NCBI GenBank assembly: GCA_033439685.1
Contig: JAUEDM010000006.1
Coordinates: forward strand, 496,001 to 560,000
Origin: Apodospora peruviana
Taxonomy: Eukaryota > Ascomycota > Sordariomycetes > Sordariales > Lasiosphaeriaceae
Reading direction: 5' to 3'
Length of the DNA stretch: 64,000 bases
The notes below the pieces were generated by a model. The model was not told the DNA's origin. It saw only the letters and a program-made list of their open reading frames with translations, and did no database searches. The position numbers and the translations under genes were made by a program. Below, piece after piece: positions 44,615 to 57,114 of the stretch (its first letter is position 1; every line of letters starts with the position of its first letter).

Positions 44615-45029
44615 TGCGTCACTCTCGCAGGTTCTAGACTGTAGAGGCTGCCGAGTATTGGCTTGGCGCCTGCAATGTCCTCGCACGGAGCGTTGCTGCC
44701 CTCAGCTGAACTGCAGTTTAATGTCATGAAAGCCGAGAACAGCGATAACATCTGTGAATATTGGAATGTTAAGGGTGTGTCGCTGAACTAGATGTACTGA
44801 CAGTGGTTGCAGTTAAATGGGAGCTCACGCTTGTCGTTCTCAGAGAGCATTTGTCTTCTGCCATAAATCCCCAGTTCCGAATACCTCTGCAAGCCGGACT
44901 ACCGCCTGGAATGTCGAGAAACGAAACCACAACTTGCAAATTCCTGCCCTTAACTATGGGGTCAGAACGGCCTTGCCCACTTGATTCTTGGCTTGACAGT
45001 TGTATGGGCTGTCAGCTGTGAACAAATTG

Positions 45030-46687
45030 TGTTGGTCGCCGCGCCTTCGCTCGCGGTTACCATCAAAGAAAGTCCCTCATGTTAATAGTCGAAATGTCGC
45101 CAGCGCCTTGAAGAGAGTCATCAACACCGGTCAGGTCCAGGATGTCCTCGCAAACACCAGTCACAGAATCGTCCAGCTCGAAAATCTCCACTCGATTCCA
45201 GACACGGGAAAACCAATGCCGCAGGCTTTCCGTGTCGCTGTGGCCGACTACACCAACCACAAAACGGTCTTCTTGAGCGGAGATGATCTTTTTTGCGCCG
45301 GCTTCGTCTGTCTCGGTTGAGGAGTCCAGCTATCAGCCACTTCCGTCGGCTGAAGAACTCACCGAAGCCGCCGTCATTGCTGGGTTCGGCGCCGATGCCG
45401 AAACAGCAGTCCACATGCCCCCTCTTATCACCCGTATCTATCCTAACGGCTCTACTGGTCGAGTCCTGAACATGCTGGCGCGCAAGAAAGGCGACAGCAA
45501 GTTTACCCATCTCAACGTTGACCTGTACAACCGCAACGCCACCAGGGTCACATCGCTCACTTCGCAAGCTCCCCCGACATGTCCAGTGACAGAAAAACAC
45601 AGCCGGGAGAGTGCTAGACAGCACGGCCCCCGGCGAAGCCACAGTCACAATCTCTCAGGGTAATACCGTTTTGTGGACGATGAAGGTGAAACGCCCTCGG
45701 GCCTCTTCCGGAACGAGAGGATCAGGGATAGAGCTGGGCGACGTGATGTACAAAGGCAAGAAGGTGTCTTCGTCAAGCACACCTACCGATGCTCAATGTG
45801 GAGTATCTGGAGGATGATCCGAGTTGCGGTCCAACCTACCGAGACTGGCAGAACGCGGAGTACCCATTCCATTGCGAGGGGGCCAACAGAGCACCAGGGT
45901 TCCGCGAGTGCAACTCTCCATAAAGGACGCTACTCGACAAGCCCTTCGAAGACGGCGCCAAAACCGATGACCCTGGGTATTTCCATGGAGTTGGGGTTCA
46001 TATAGTGGACGATGTGGTGTTTCTACGCTCGCAGCTCGCAGCAGGGTGGTATCGGTACACCTCTGAATGGCAGTTTGCCGCCAATGGTTCGATCTACCCA
46101 CGATGGGGATTCGGTGATGTGTCCGCGCCGGGCCATAGCTGTATTTGTCTTAAGCATCATCACCACGCTTACTGGCGTTTGGACTTCGACATTGACACGC
46201 CTCAGCCAAATCTCGTGGAAGAGTGGAACAAGCCTGGGGAGGGAAACGCGGAAGGCAGCTGGAGCCGATTTCAGTTCGAATCCCACCATCCTAGGCCAAA
46301 GGACAGTTCTCGCAACCGGCAATGGCGGGTCCTCAATACAAACACCAACCGAGGATACGATATCATCCCTGGCATGGCGGATGGAGCTGCTGAGAACGGG
46401 GATGACGCTTACGGTCTGGGTGATGTGTGGGTGCAGAACTGGGTAGACAAGGTGTATGATGACGGTGTGACGGACGTATCAGGGGTCAAGTCGGCAACCA
46501 AAGTCCATTTTGAGACTATCCTCGGGACCACAGCCGGGACTACGACTCAGAGAAGGCCGCTGAATGGGCAGGACTTGGTTTTTTTTGGTACGCAGCCCAC
46601 TACAAGCACGACCAGCCCCATTCACACCACGAAATGGGCGGTGGCCATGTCGTTGGTCCAGCGTTGGTGCCAGTTGGGACCTGGTAG
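45030..46687 (+). pseudogene. Copper-amine-oxidase-like gene, broken
   Basis: The reading moves between frames: SYQPLPSAEELTEAAVIAGF near 45330, then EATVTISQGNTVLWTMKVKR near 45650, then MLNVEYLEDDPSCGPTYRDW near 45800. The next block reads FRECNSP*RTLLDKPF with an in-frame TAA near 45921, and the same frame goes on to LAAGWYRYTSEWQFAANGSI, the copper-site-like CLKHHHHAYWRLDFDID and NRQWRVLNTNTNRGYDIIPG. A last shift near a T8 run at 46579 leads to WYAAHYKHDQPHSHHEMGGG and HVVGPALVPVGTW before a stop at 46687. These are landmarks of a fungal family distantly related to copper amine oxidases, which oxidise primary amines. At least three frame breaks and one stop make it non-functional as read. 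Confidence 0.75.
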
Positions 46688-47624
46688 CTCCGGAACAGAC
46701 ATGTCCTAGTCTAGCAAGTGCCACCTGGGATGACAGGGACCGGTATTGCTCCGACAGTTTAAGTGAATGGGTTCATGAGCTGGAATGGACAGTCGGACTG
46801 GTTAAACGACTGGTTTGGGGGTTTCGAAAACCCCCCGATGTGTCGGAATCTCAGACATTTTACTTCCTGACGATCGCTTCCTGAATTTGTCCTATTATTC
46901 TTCGTTGGAATGGGAATGTTGACCTTGCTTCACTTGACGAGTGCCCTGACTTTCAGTCATTACATTACGATTAGGTAGTCAATTCATGTAGTCACTCGCG
47001 CATACCATCATAGCGTGGTGCCACTATCGCTGTTGTTGCCAGTATACCTTGTTCAGTGCCTGTCTAGGATTTGACCGAGTAATCAGTCCAGGGTTGGACT
47101 GATGACCACTGTGGTGGTGCAGCAGCATGTTCGCACTGGCGACGCAGGGCACTGCATGTGGCATCATCGCCGTCCGAAAACGGCCGAATGTTGGGTATGC
47201 AAGTACATATGTACTGCTATTTACGAGAATAGTGCCGACGTTTACGTACATGTAGAACAGCAAGATAATGGCTGATCAACATTACACAAACATATACACT
47301 AAGGCAAGACGGCGAGCTGTCACTAGCCATGTGGCATATATGCATGAGGGAGAATGTGACAATACTTTCAGGTCGTCTGGCACCGGTTGTCTTTTATTGT
47401 CACGGGAGACGAGATAGTATATATAACATGTCTTGATGCCATGCCCAACCCCTTTGTTTCTTCTTCCTTCTCAACTTCAACCAACCTACTCGGCGAAGCG
47501 TCAAACCTACCTCGTCCTTCACTCAAAGCTACTAGGCTACCTACAGTCAAAGACTGTTCAAGCTCGTCGCCCTATCAGCTCAATATCGGCAACCAACGCA
47601 CCACACCCTCTTGGAGAAATCACA
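46688..47624. other. Intergenic, no gene recognised
   Basis: Only short frames. A TATATATA stretch near 47418-47426 lies about 200 bases before the next gene start. Confidence 0.5.
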
Positions 47625-48013
47625 ATGCCGGTCGTCTACCGATGCCGAAACTACATCACCCATTCCTGCCCTGAGCTTGTTTTTAATGCAGGAGCAACTT
47701 GCATGAAATGCATAGTACGAGTGTTCCTTGTTTCTTTCTTTTTTTTTTTTTTTTTTTTTTTCCTACGCCCCAAGATACTGTCTGTACTCAATCATGTTCT
47801 CTTCACTAACCACATTTGATTGTGCCCCTTTAGCAACTCGGCTATTATCCCCAAGCGAGCAATTCTGGCGGAGGCGGAGGCAGCGGCAGCAAGGATAAGA
47901 AGAACAAGGACGGCAACAGGGGCAAGGACAATGGCAAGGAAAAGGAAAAGGAAAAGAACCACAAGGAGAAGAGTAGCAGCAGCAAGGGTGCAAAGTCGTC
48001 GAAGAGCAAGTAA
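47625..48013 (+). CDS. Small Cys-containing, Lys-rich protein
   Basis: Two exons, 47625-47714 and 47834-48013, joined in phase 0 over a 119-base intron (GTACGA..CCTTTAG, containing a T20 run), give 89 aa. The N-terminal 30 residues include four Cys (YRCRNY, HSCPEL and ATCMKC) that could form a small metal-binding or disulfide knuckle. The second exon is a Gly/Ser linker followed by a Lys/Glu/Ser-rich tail that is probably disordered and basic. No known family, but the join in frame, ATG context (cacaATG) and biased composition support a real gene. It may be nuclear by charge; this is inference. Confidence 0.6.
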
Positions 48014-50186
48014 CAAACCGTCTTGGATGAATATGGGATACATGGTAATGGTGGGAGTTAACGGCGGGATAATGGGAACTGGATACCTGTCTGCTACCAT
48101 CCGATAGTTTGCTTGCTTGCTTTGCTTCTTTTGCATAAAACGTTTCTTTGTATCCAGGCTGGGCCTGGTTAGTCCGTGGACGCATCATACCCGAAATGCA
48201 CCCAAACTCAACATTCCGTTCATGTCTTCTCTGACCTACGATCTTGAACTCTTTTTTTTTTTTTTTTTTTTTTTTGAGGCAGGACCGAACCGGATGTGAT
48301 ATTCCGTCAACCTCCTATTGCACGACAGGACTTACTCCTCCCCCCACGTGGCCGCCCGGATCCTAACCGGTACTTGATATGTGTCAAGCCGTTGTTTCCG
48401 AATCCGAAGCCGGCGTTCATGGCTCTCACTCGACCGAACTCAGAAATGCTAGGTCTCGGACGCTCGGCTCACGGCAGTAAATATTTTCGTCAGTCGGTAA
48501 TAGCAGCGAGGTCGGGAGTTGGAACCGAACCACCGGGAGCTCGTAATTAAAAGGGGCTGGAGCGGCGGTCGGCATCGATGGTCGTGGGGGCCTTACGCTT
48601 CCATACGGTTAACTGCCGAGAATGTAAACAAACGGTACGCGGCCCAATGTCGCGCAGGCAGGGCGGTCCGTCCTCCCCGGCATGCATGCGGTGTCAGTTT
48701 TGACAGACAACAGACACACACTGCGCTGTTGGTACGACAAGGGATTCGTCATACTCTTCTCGAACATGCTGCTGGGTGCAACACGAGCAAACCTCTTTGT
48801 CGGGACACATACCCATTAAAATGTTGGCCAAGTCCGTCGAAAAAAACATGAAAGCGTGTAACCGCCTTTGTGACTGCCGAGTTTCGGCCCGTGTCCAAAA
48901 CGCGCTGTCGTCGCGTCAACGTGACATTTGTCCATCCATGATGATCATGATGTTGGCTTGCGATCGTTTATTATGTGGCTTCGGTGGAACCTCGTGTTTC
49001 TTTCTCGGGCAATGCACAAGGAACGACGGGCTGGGCGGCAATGAGGCGGCGAAAACCGGATGTTAGGAGAAGGTCATGAGTTGATGCATCCTGCCGTTGG
49101 GAGTCGGCAGCTCTCCCCCCCTGGCGCGAACTACGTGCTCATTGCCACTGATAATTACCAGGGCTTTGGTGGCATAGCATGTTTGAAATGTTTCTACGTG
49201 TGTTCAAGGGCACATATAGCAAGAAAAGCAGGGGCTGATGGCGCCGTCCGTCAATTCCATTCCGTTCATCCCCGACGATAGAAATACACACATACACATT
49301 GTCGATTCAGTCTCGGTCGACGTCATTCATTGCCAAAGCAAAACAGTGTGGTGGCATCTGCCGGTGGCATAGACAGTTAGCCTCAATACCCCTTTTTCTG
49401 TCGGGCCTGCAGGATCGTGCAGAGCACTCTGCAGGCTGAGAACTCGATACCGTAGGAACGCTAAGCTTGCGAGCTGCCAACCTGGGTTTTGAAAGCTGTA
49501 TGTCTCGGCATGGCAAAGTCTGACAGGCACTTTGGCCTTGTAAGTTTTTTCGGTCGGCATGAGACTACTGTACCTAGATAGGTAGTTGAACAATAACAAT
49601 AAAACAGAATTTACGCCCTTTTTTTTTTTTTTTTTTTTTTTTAGGTTTTCGAGTTGTTGTGCCCATGCTTGTTTGCGGACAATTAGCAGAACCATCTTCT
49701 CCTCCCACGGGGATTCTCCTGAACGACTACTGACGACGAGTTGACGAAGCTCGTCCAAGAAAGCACGGAACACTGGCGTGTTGTGTGACTCGTTCGAGAT
49801 TGAAACTCGGGTAAAACGGGAGGAATGAAGCAGGACGGGAAATGAATGTGGCATGATTTGAAAAATAGAGTTACCAGCAGTGTGTCACCGTTGCACGACA
49901 TGGAATGACCCTTTCGAGTCCTTTTCCCTTCCGGCCCTACAGGCGGGAGGAAGCTGTGCACCTCGCCCCCAAAGTCACGAGATGTGGCACTAGGAGAACA
50001 GAAACGCCATACCAAAAAGGTGCCGGAGCTCATGCGGTAGCTTTACTCGTTCCCTTCGTTTTCGTCACCATTATTGCTGCCTGGCTTCTCTCTTTTAGGC
50101 TCAGAAAGAAGAACGGCATCGATAGTTGAATATGCTCAATCTTCTGTTCAGATCTGGTATCACCCCAGGAACACCTACGCCGTTGC
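48014..50186. other. 2.2 kb without recognised genes
   Basis: T runs lie near 48250-48275 and 49619-49642. Open frames of 60-175 codons on both strands show no motif. One of these, minus 49327-49854, contains a Lys run from the T tract and is unlikely to be real. Confidence 0.45.
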
Positions 50187-51199
50187 TCAGTGTTGATTCC
50201 GCACTACCGACCACCCAACCTGCCCAAGCCCCATAAACAGACAAACCGTAGAAACCAGAAATTCCATCACTACCACCATCCCCAGATTCGCCCAGGTACT
50301 CTTATCCGTGTTGCGAAATGGGCTGAATAGAGCCCCAGGTAGCTGCACAGAGAACGCGCTTCCCACCGCCCACACAAGTCGCACAATCAAGAACGGCGTG
50401 CTGGCCATGATTGGTAGATACCATGGAACAAGGTCATCAACCATCTTTCGATCTGTGGTAAAGAATCTATGCCACGCGGTAAAACAAAGTCCCCAGGCAA
50501 TAACAACGTCGAGAAAGACACCGGCGCAAAGGACGCCGATAGCTGCGGTGTCCGGAGCGCTGTTGCTGAAAGCGACTCCGCTGCCGGTGACGATGAAGGA
50601 TGCGCCAATGAGTGACAGCATACCAACCGTGACGGGCTTCCAATTTCTTTTCAGGATTGCTATCAAGCTGCTGGTCTTTCCACTCTCTTTTGGGGACGGT
50701 CTGGTGTTGTTGCTGCTTGTGATATGTCTGGTGTCAGCCACTAGCTTCAGATTCAATAATATACTCTATGGAGTAGATTACGAACAGTTTGCCAGTGATG
50801 AAATCCATGTACCGAGGCATCGTTATCGGCACGAGCAGCAGAGGCACAAGCGAGATGGCATCAAGGATGGCCATCGCCGACTCAGCGCGGCCACGCTGAG
50901 AGGATGATGATGGTGGGATCCCGAATTCGAGGCTCGCAATCACGAGCCGTACGCATGCGACAAGCAGGACGGCGACATGAGTTGGAAGTGAGCGGAACAT
51001 GCGCGCCCGGCTGAATATGTATATCAGAGTAATGGCTGCGATGAGGATGAGGCCGAACTGTTGACATAATACACAAGTTAACCACGGTTCATCATGTAGA
51101 TTCGGGCAGAGGTTCTTCACATACCAGCACAAACGCAGCGACCGCGACATGCTCGCGCGGAAAAGGTCGCCGGTTCTGTGTCGTCAGTGGCCTGGTCAT
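50187..51199 (-). CDS. Seven-helix integral membrane protein (DUF7702-like)
   Basis: Exon 1 (51199-51125, MTRPLTTQNRRPFPREH..) joins exon 2 (from 51057) over a GTATGT..CAACAG intron in phase 0. Exon 2 carries helices FGLILIAAITLIYIF, VAVLLVACVRLVIASLEFG and SLVPLLLVPI. A further intron near 50815-50735 is needed to reach the last exon, which ends at 50187. Its exact donor is unclear (GTACAT and GTAATC are both candidates). The last exon has four more helices, including VLCAGVFLDVVIAWGLCF, LPIMASTPFLIVRLVWAVG and VVVMEFLVSTVCLFMGLG. The spacing and the P-F-L-hv-R-L-V-W pattern in helix six suit the fungal DUF7702-type 7-TM family. Function unknown; a transporter or receptor role would be a guess. 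Confidence 0.65.
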
Positions 51200-52235
51200 T
51201 CCAGCCGCGATGTTGTTGGAAGGATCGTGTAAGTCAAAAAGGCAGAAGATGAACTCGTTCAGGCAGCTAGGATGATGGTCATATCTCGCGATTGATGTCA
51301 GCTGTTTGCCATATGAGACATAAGATACTACGAATCGTGGTGAGTGATTGCAGACCGTCGGGTTGCCTCCAGCTCGAGCGTGGCGGTGCCAGGCTGCCGG
51401 CCCTTGGCGGTGATAACAACGGCTGAGCAGACTAGGTACCAATCACAGCAACGGGCGGTCGTGGGAGATGAGAGTAAGCAACAGTCTCTCAACACTCCGA
51501 GTTATGGGTTAGGTGAGTTGCCGCAGATGATCCAGTGGCATTTCAAACTTTCTGAACATAAATAGCCTCGTTAACATTATGTCCCGTTTGATATTCAAGA
51601 ACCTCAAAGACCTGGGCTACCGTTATTCAGACTGTCTCAACCAGCAGATTATTATGTGTAATCTACGAGACGCTGTTAGCAGGTCCGCTGAGCTCCCTTG
51701 AGTCTATGTCGTTCCAAGACAATTTACATGGAAGAAGTCGGAACCGTCCTGTCATCGACCTCTGGAGTCGAAGTAAGCACTCATCCCGTTCTCGAGACTC
51801 AAGGGTGAGATATCCATCTTCGGCTCGTTGAACCCATGAATAACTCTTAGACGACTCGTTGCCTGCGATGATCAAGAGCCTATAGGTTTTTTCAAAGCGG
51901 CCGGCGATCGACAGTGACAATGCGGTAAGCACGCCCAGCCAGCAAGGTTCTCCTTGGCGAAACAGCGTAGGAGTTCCTCCGATTGGCCCGACATCCCTAT
52001 CAAGGTCCCTTGGACACGGAGATATACCCAAGTCATTATCGGACGTACAGCGGGTACGAGCTACGCATCTAAGGTAGCAATTATTGCTCGGTATCTCCTC
52101 TTGGGTTAAAACTCCGGCCAAAATCGACGACATACATTCTAATCCTTCAGCCCTTCAAAGAAAAACGACAAGCCAAGAAAGCCCGCCAAGAACACAAGAT
52201 GACACCCCTTTATGATCACACTAATACTTGGCTCA
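51200..52235. other. Intergenic with one long doubtful frame
   Basis: A 156-codon minus-strand frame at 51663-52133 has no family features or clear start. Otherwise nothing is seen. Confidence 0.4.
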
Positions 52236-53403
52236 TCAGCTCCGCATGCTCTGCAAGATCTCCCTAGCTCCGGCAAACTCGAACTCGGCCATGGTCTCCT
52301 CAAACAACACATCCATGAGCTTTTCCCCCTCGGGCGTATAAACCAGCGCACAGAATCTATTTTTGTCGTCACCCAGTCAGCCCAGTCCCCTTTTTATCAA
52401 AACAAAACAAATTGGGGGAAAATACGTACGGAGCGATCTTCAAATCCTTGACAAAACACCCATGCGACTCTTTGCCTTGCACAACCACCGCATCCGTATA
52501 CGTCGCCGCGCCCGCCTCAAGCGATCGCGCGGTCAGCGTAGCAAGCACCGAAAACGCCACGCTGATGGCCCCGCGCATGTGTTGATGCAAGCCCGACCCT
52601 TCGCAATATCCGGGGTCGACGACGTTGAAGATCAGCTCGTCGGCCGGGGGCAGGTGCTCGAACAGCCTCGCCAAAAACAGGAGGTGAAGTGCCTTGGACG
52701 CGGAGTACCGCTCCATCATGTCCCATGGCTGTACCGACAAATCATCAAACGATTTGAGGAACGGTCTCTTGGCTGAATTGGGCAGCCTGGCCATGTAGGC
52801 TACACCAGACCCGATGATAGTAAGTCTACCCGGCCCTTTCCGGCTCTTGTCATTTTGTGTCTCGACCTTGCGGCGCAGGGTCGGCATCAGCAGAATTGCT
52901 AGAAGAAAAGTCGAGAGGTAGTTAACCTGGATGTCGCGCTCGTGGCCGGTGGACGGGTTCAGCGCGAATTCCGATTGCATAACGCCCGCGTTGAGAACAG
53001 CGATGTCGAGATCTGGCGTCTCGGTCGCCACGCGCCGCGCGAAGGCTTGGATGGACGGGTAGGACGTCATCTCGAGCGACCAGACGGAAACGACTGCAGA
53101 CGGAAACTCGGCGCGGAATTTGACTGCGGCGGACTCGCCTTTTTCGGGAGAGCGAACGGCCAGGATGAGGCGCGATAGGTTGAGGCCGAGGAGCTGGCGC
53201 GCGTGGTGAAGACCTAGACCCGAGTTGCCGCCTGTCACGACGGCCGTCTTGCCGGTGAGGTCGGTTTCGGACGTCAGGGGGATGGGTTTGGGTTTCACGC
53301 AGAACTGGGTCTGGATGAAGAGGCGGGCTGGGCCGTGTTCGAGGCGCATCTCGTGAGAGCGGGATTTCGACTTCATGTTGGGGGCTGGGGTGGCGATGGC
53401 CAT
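52236..53403 (-). CDS. Short-chain dehydrogenase/reductase
   Basis: Two exons, 53403-52430 and 52356-52236, joined over a GTACGT..AAATAG intron, give 364 aa. The NAD(P)-binding motif is VVTGGNSGLGL (TGxxxGxG), followed by LDIAVLNAGVM (NAG motif) and the catalytic YSASK (YxxxK), all in normal positions. The family type resembles retinol dehydrogenase or protochlorophyllide-reductase-like SDRs, common in fungal secondary metabolism and lipid oxidation. The 60 residues before the Rossmann fold are basic without a signal peptide. The second exon (CALVYTPEGEKLMDVLFEET..) is a typical ending. I chose the ATG at 53403 because it is preceded by a purine-rich leader and no conserved sequence lies upstream. 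Frame clean. Confidence 0.92.
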
Positions 53404-54668
53404 TGTCTTTTGCTTCGTTGGTGACTTGAGATGAAGTGAGAAGTGGTGGTTCAGGTTGATTGCGGGAAGACAGGAAAGAGATGCAATATGCCACAAGCCT
53501 TGGGTTGTTTGGTGGTGATTGATTCTTCTAGTTATCTTGCCTGCCAAAGCCGGGTCACTGGTATCTATTTAATGGTTCTCCTACAATCCATTTGCGATGG
53601 GGTTCCGAGCTGCGCGGCCCGACGGCTACCGAATTCACTACCCATCGTCGGGGCTATGTGATGTCGTTTTGGTGTTGATACCGACCCGACGGGCTGCCGT
53701 GAAAGGGGTCCGCGGACACCCGAGCCGCGCCAGCGACTGCTTGCGGCCACAGTAGACGCCATCAGTTGTCTCTATTTCTCATATAGTCCGAGCCTTCGGT
53801 CTTCACTAACACAAACTCATGGTTTCATGCTGGAATGAATTAGAATGCCTTGGCATGGGTAAAGTTGGAATGGTCTTTCGTATTTCTTTAAGACTAAATC
53901 CAATTATCGTTCTTTCTTTCTTTCGTGAAATGACACACCAACTCATGCCTTACATATTAATGCCGAGGGGAGGTTAATGTTCTTTTCAAGATTTCGTTCA
54001 AAAGCTCGTGATATTCCCAGACTATTCAACCCCCTAAATCATATGTTCAATGTATAACTCGCAGTTAAGACCATGTTTGCATCTTGGACGTCGTAACCAG
54101 CTAGCTGTCTCTGCCTCGGTATGGCCTAAGGATTCGCTTCTTTGCCGAGCTGGCAGCGTCGCAGACTCACAATGGCACCTTACCCAAAGCAGGCAACAAT
54201 CCAGTCTTGGCAGGGCTCCAAAAAAAAATGGACCGGATCCCCCGGCTAGGGCCGGAGTTAACTCCCATCAGCAAGGTCTCTCCCAGAATGATCAAGACTC
54301 CGGCTCTCCATCGTCGTCCCTTTCTCTTTTATTTACTACTTTAAGTGCGCGGTCTTTTTTTTTTTGAAATCATCAGTCATCCAGATTTGTCAGTAATCAT
54401 CATCATATCTGTTAACAATAGCAGCAAATCCACGAACCGACGACCATCATCTTGAACCAGTTCCGCGGAAAGGGTCAACCTCGGACTCGCGAAACATTTA
54501 TATACCTTAGTTCGCGTCATTTCGGCACCCGCGCGTCCGCGAAACCCGTATCAGTTTCATATCCGATATCTGTATCCTATTTCGGCAATCGTTTCAACCG
54601 TAATTATTCGTCGCGACCTCCCTCCGCGCGTGTTAATAATCCGCTGCGACTGTCAAAAATAACCCAAA
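53404..54668. other. Divergent intergenic region
   Basis: 1.26 kb between the divergent SDR and transcription factor genes. A CTTTCTTT tract lies near 53910. A pyrimidine-rich and CGCGAA-containing leader precedes the transcription factor start. No gene is seen. Confidence 0.5.
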
Positions 54669-56775
54669 ATGGCAAATAATATGTACTACACCATGCAGGT
54701 TGACGCAAGTAGCCTGGATGGGTACCATACCAGTGGCACTTGTCGTACAACACCTCCATCTGCCGCGGGCAGACTCCCCAGGAAGGAAGCCAATCTCAAG
54801 ACCGTCGTCCACCAGAAGCAGCCCACAGCAGCCGTCTACAATGATCCCTTCATCGTCTCCACGCCCAACTCAACGAAACCGGACGCGGCTGTGCGCAAGT
54901 ACATCCGCAGCCATGTCATGCGCGGCAAGAACCGCAGGCGTGGGACGGCCAAGCAGCAGCACGCCACCATTCCCCCACCCCCAGATCAAGATCCTGACGC
55001 GGTACCGGGCCCTGGTCTTGACTACAAGATGATGGACTGGCTGAACGGGACCCTCGACGGCAGCGAGGGCCGGTACCTGCATCCGAAATCAGACCTCGTC
55101 CGCATGGTCAGGGGCGAGTGCATGGCCCTGTTCGTGCCAAAAGTCATCGGCAACGAGCTCTCTTTTGTCCGATTCGCCGACCCCATCCGCCCGCAGATGG
55201 TCTCCCAGGTGCTCAAGTGTATGTGCGGCCCGTCCCTTGTGTTCCCACACTCTATCTGACGAGAGCTAACCGTCTCCGAAAAAGTCTTTGCCGTCATCAA
55301 GCAGTACATGCACCCGCTCGAGATGTGCGTCGACACCGAGGAGATGCGCCCCCACCTCTGGGTTGATTATCTGTCCATCGACAAGGCGTACATCCACTCC
55401 ATTTTGTTTGCTGCGCAGGCGTTGCCGGATGTGCTTGAATCGAAAGACGCCAAGGTCGGCCGGCAGGCCATCATGCACCTCACCAACACGCTCCGGCTAC
55501 TGCAGGGGAACCTGGCCAACAAGAGCCTCGCGACGACCGACTTCACCATCGCCGCGGTCTTGATCCTCATCATGGTTGCCGGTGCCACGGGTGATGCGGA
55601 CGGGCTGGAGAAGCACATGCTGGGTTTGAGTCATATGGTCAGACTGAGAGGCGGGATCGTGCCATTGCGAGAAAACCCAATGTTGCAGATGAAGGTGTGC
55701 CGGTACGTTCACCACCCCTTCCTTCCCCCCCCCCTTTTCCTATCTATGTGTAGCCCCTAACGAAGCTGTCTGCAGATCCGACATCGCCCTGACGCACGAA
55801 AAAGGCACAAAACCATTCTTTTTCTCCTCCCCTTCCGATATCTCTCTGCAAGACGAATGGCCAACAGACCTAGCCACCTCCCTCCGCAACCTCGTCTCCC
55901 CTAATTCCTCATCCCCTCAATGCACCCCCTCCCTCATTACCGTCCTCTGTTCCCCACCATCACCAGCAAACAACCTTCTGTCGTTAGTCTGGACAGACCT
56001 CCACGAATTCTCACAAACCTCCAACAACCTCCTCTCCAAACTCATGCCCTCAGGCAAATCAGTCTCCGACATCAACATGTCCTGCATCCTCAACCAAACA
56101 TCCCCTCACCAAAAAATCCCCGCTCATATATACCACGCCGTCCTGGTAGCATCACAGTACCGCCTCCTCCGCCTCGAGGACTCCTCCTCCTCTCCTACAA
56201 CCGATCCAAAAGAAACCCTCCTGAGATTAGGCATGCTCGCTTTCTGTACCACAGTATTCCTCCACATCGAAGTCGTCAAGTGGTCCTACACTGCTCTCAC
56301 CCAAAAACTGCGGCGATCAGTTCTGCTCATGTCTACCAACAACAGCCCGCACAATGTTCCAGGCTTGGGGTACAACGGTACCGAAAATGTTAGCGACAAC
56401 GATCTAATGAAACTCAACCTCTGGTTTCTCTTCCAAGTTTTCATCGCCTTCCACCAGCAGCCTATGCGCGGCTGGGCCAAGACCAAAAACGTGACGAATG
56501 ATGTTCCTCCTCCTCCGTCATCGGAAGAGGAAGAGCTCATCGTCAAGATGGTGGGTGAGATCCTTGAGGCGTTGGGGATCATGCAACTAGAACATGACCA
56601 GGGGGTAGCAGCATTAGAGGAAAAGATATGGGAAATATTGAGAGAGCACATGTGGGCCGACTTGATTCAAAGGGATCGGGGGAGAGTGCTTCTTGAACGG
56701 GCTTTGCGCCGGAAAAAAGAAATAAGGAAGACAAATAATCGAGACAGAAATGGTATCGGGTTGCTTTGCATATAA
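54669..56775 (+). CDS. Fungal-specific transcription-factor-domain protein
   Basis: Three exons, 54669-55218, 55285-55702 and 55776-56775, give 655 aa, all in frame. There is no Zn2Cys6 motif. The N-terminal part has the basic block AVRKYIRSHVMRGKNRRR seen in a group of fungal proteins with a fungal transcription factor domain (Fungal_trans_2-like) but without a zinc cluster. The middle region is helical (VWVDYLSIDKAYIHSILFAA-type, LGLSHMVRLRGGI) with the typical pattern HLVRLRGG of this domain. The C-terminal third (NLWFLFQVFIAFHQQPMRGW) continues the helical fold, ending in a basic tail. It is likely a nuclear regulator; the target genes cannot be inferred. The neighbouring divergent SDR shares its upstream region. 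Confidence 0.82.
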
Positions 56776-57114
56776 AATGCTTTTACTTTTCCACGAGAGT
56801 TAACGGGCGAACAACTGGTTTACAATACTTTATTTCAACTTGGTCACGCGTTTGAACTTGCTCTTTGGGCTTGCTGATGCTTGTAAGTATACAATACTAT
56901 TCCACTTTCCATCCGCAGAATGCTGGACAGAAATACCCGCTCGTCTCCATGTGATGCAAGACTATCCCCGTGATGCGCTGTGATCGACATGGCGATATCG
57001 CCAATATGGTAATCCACCCGTACAAAAATCAACACAAAGCACTCCTCTTCCGCTGAAAACACGCGGTGTTTAGTTATCAACCGTAGCAATATTGTAGTAT
57101 CGATCCACACAAAA
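56776..57114. other. Convergent intergenic spacer
   Basis: About 340 bases between convergent stop codons. It holds a near-repeat of a phrase (cctcttccgctgaaaac / cgccttccgctcaaac, near 57043 and 57129), part of which lies in the F-box gene's end. Confidence 0.5.
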
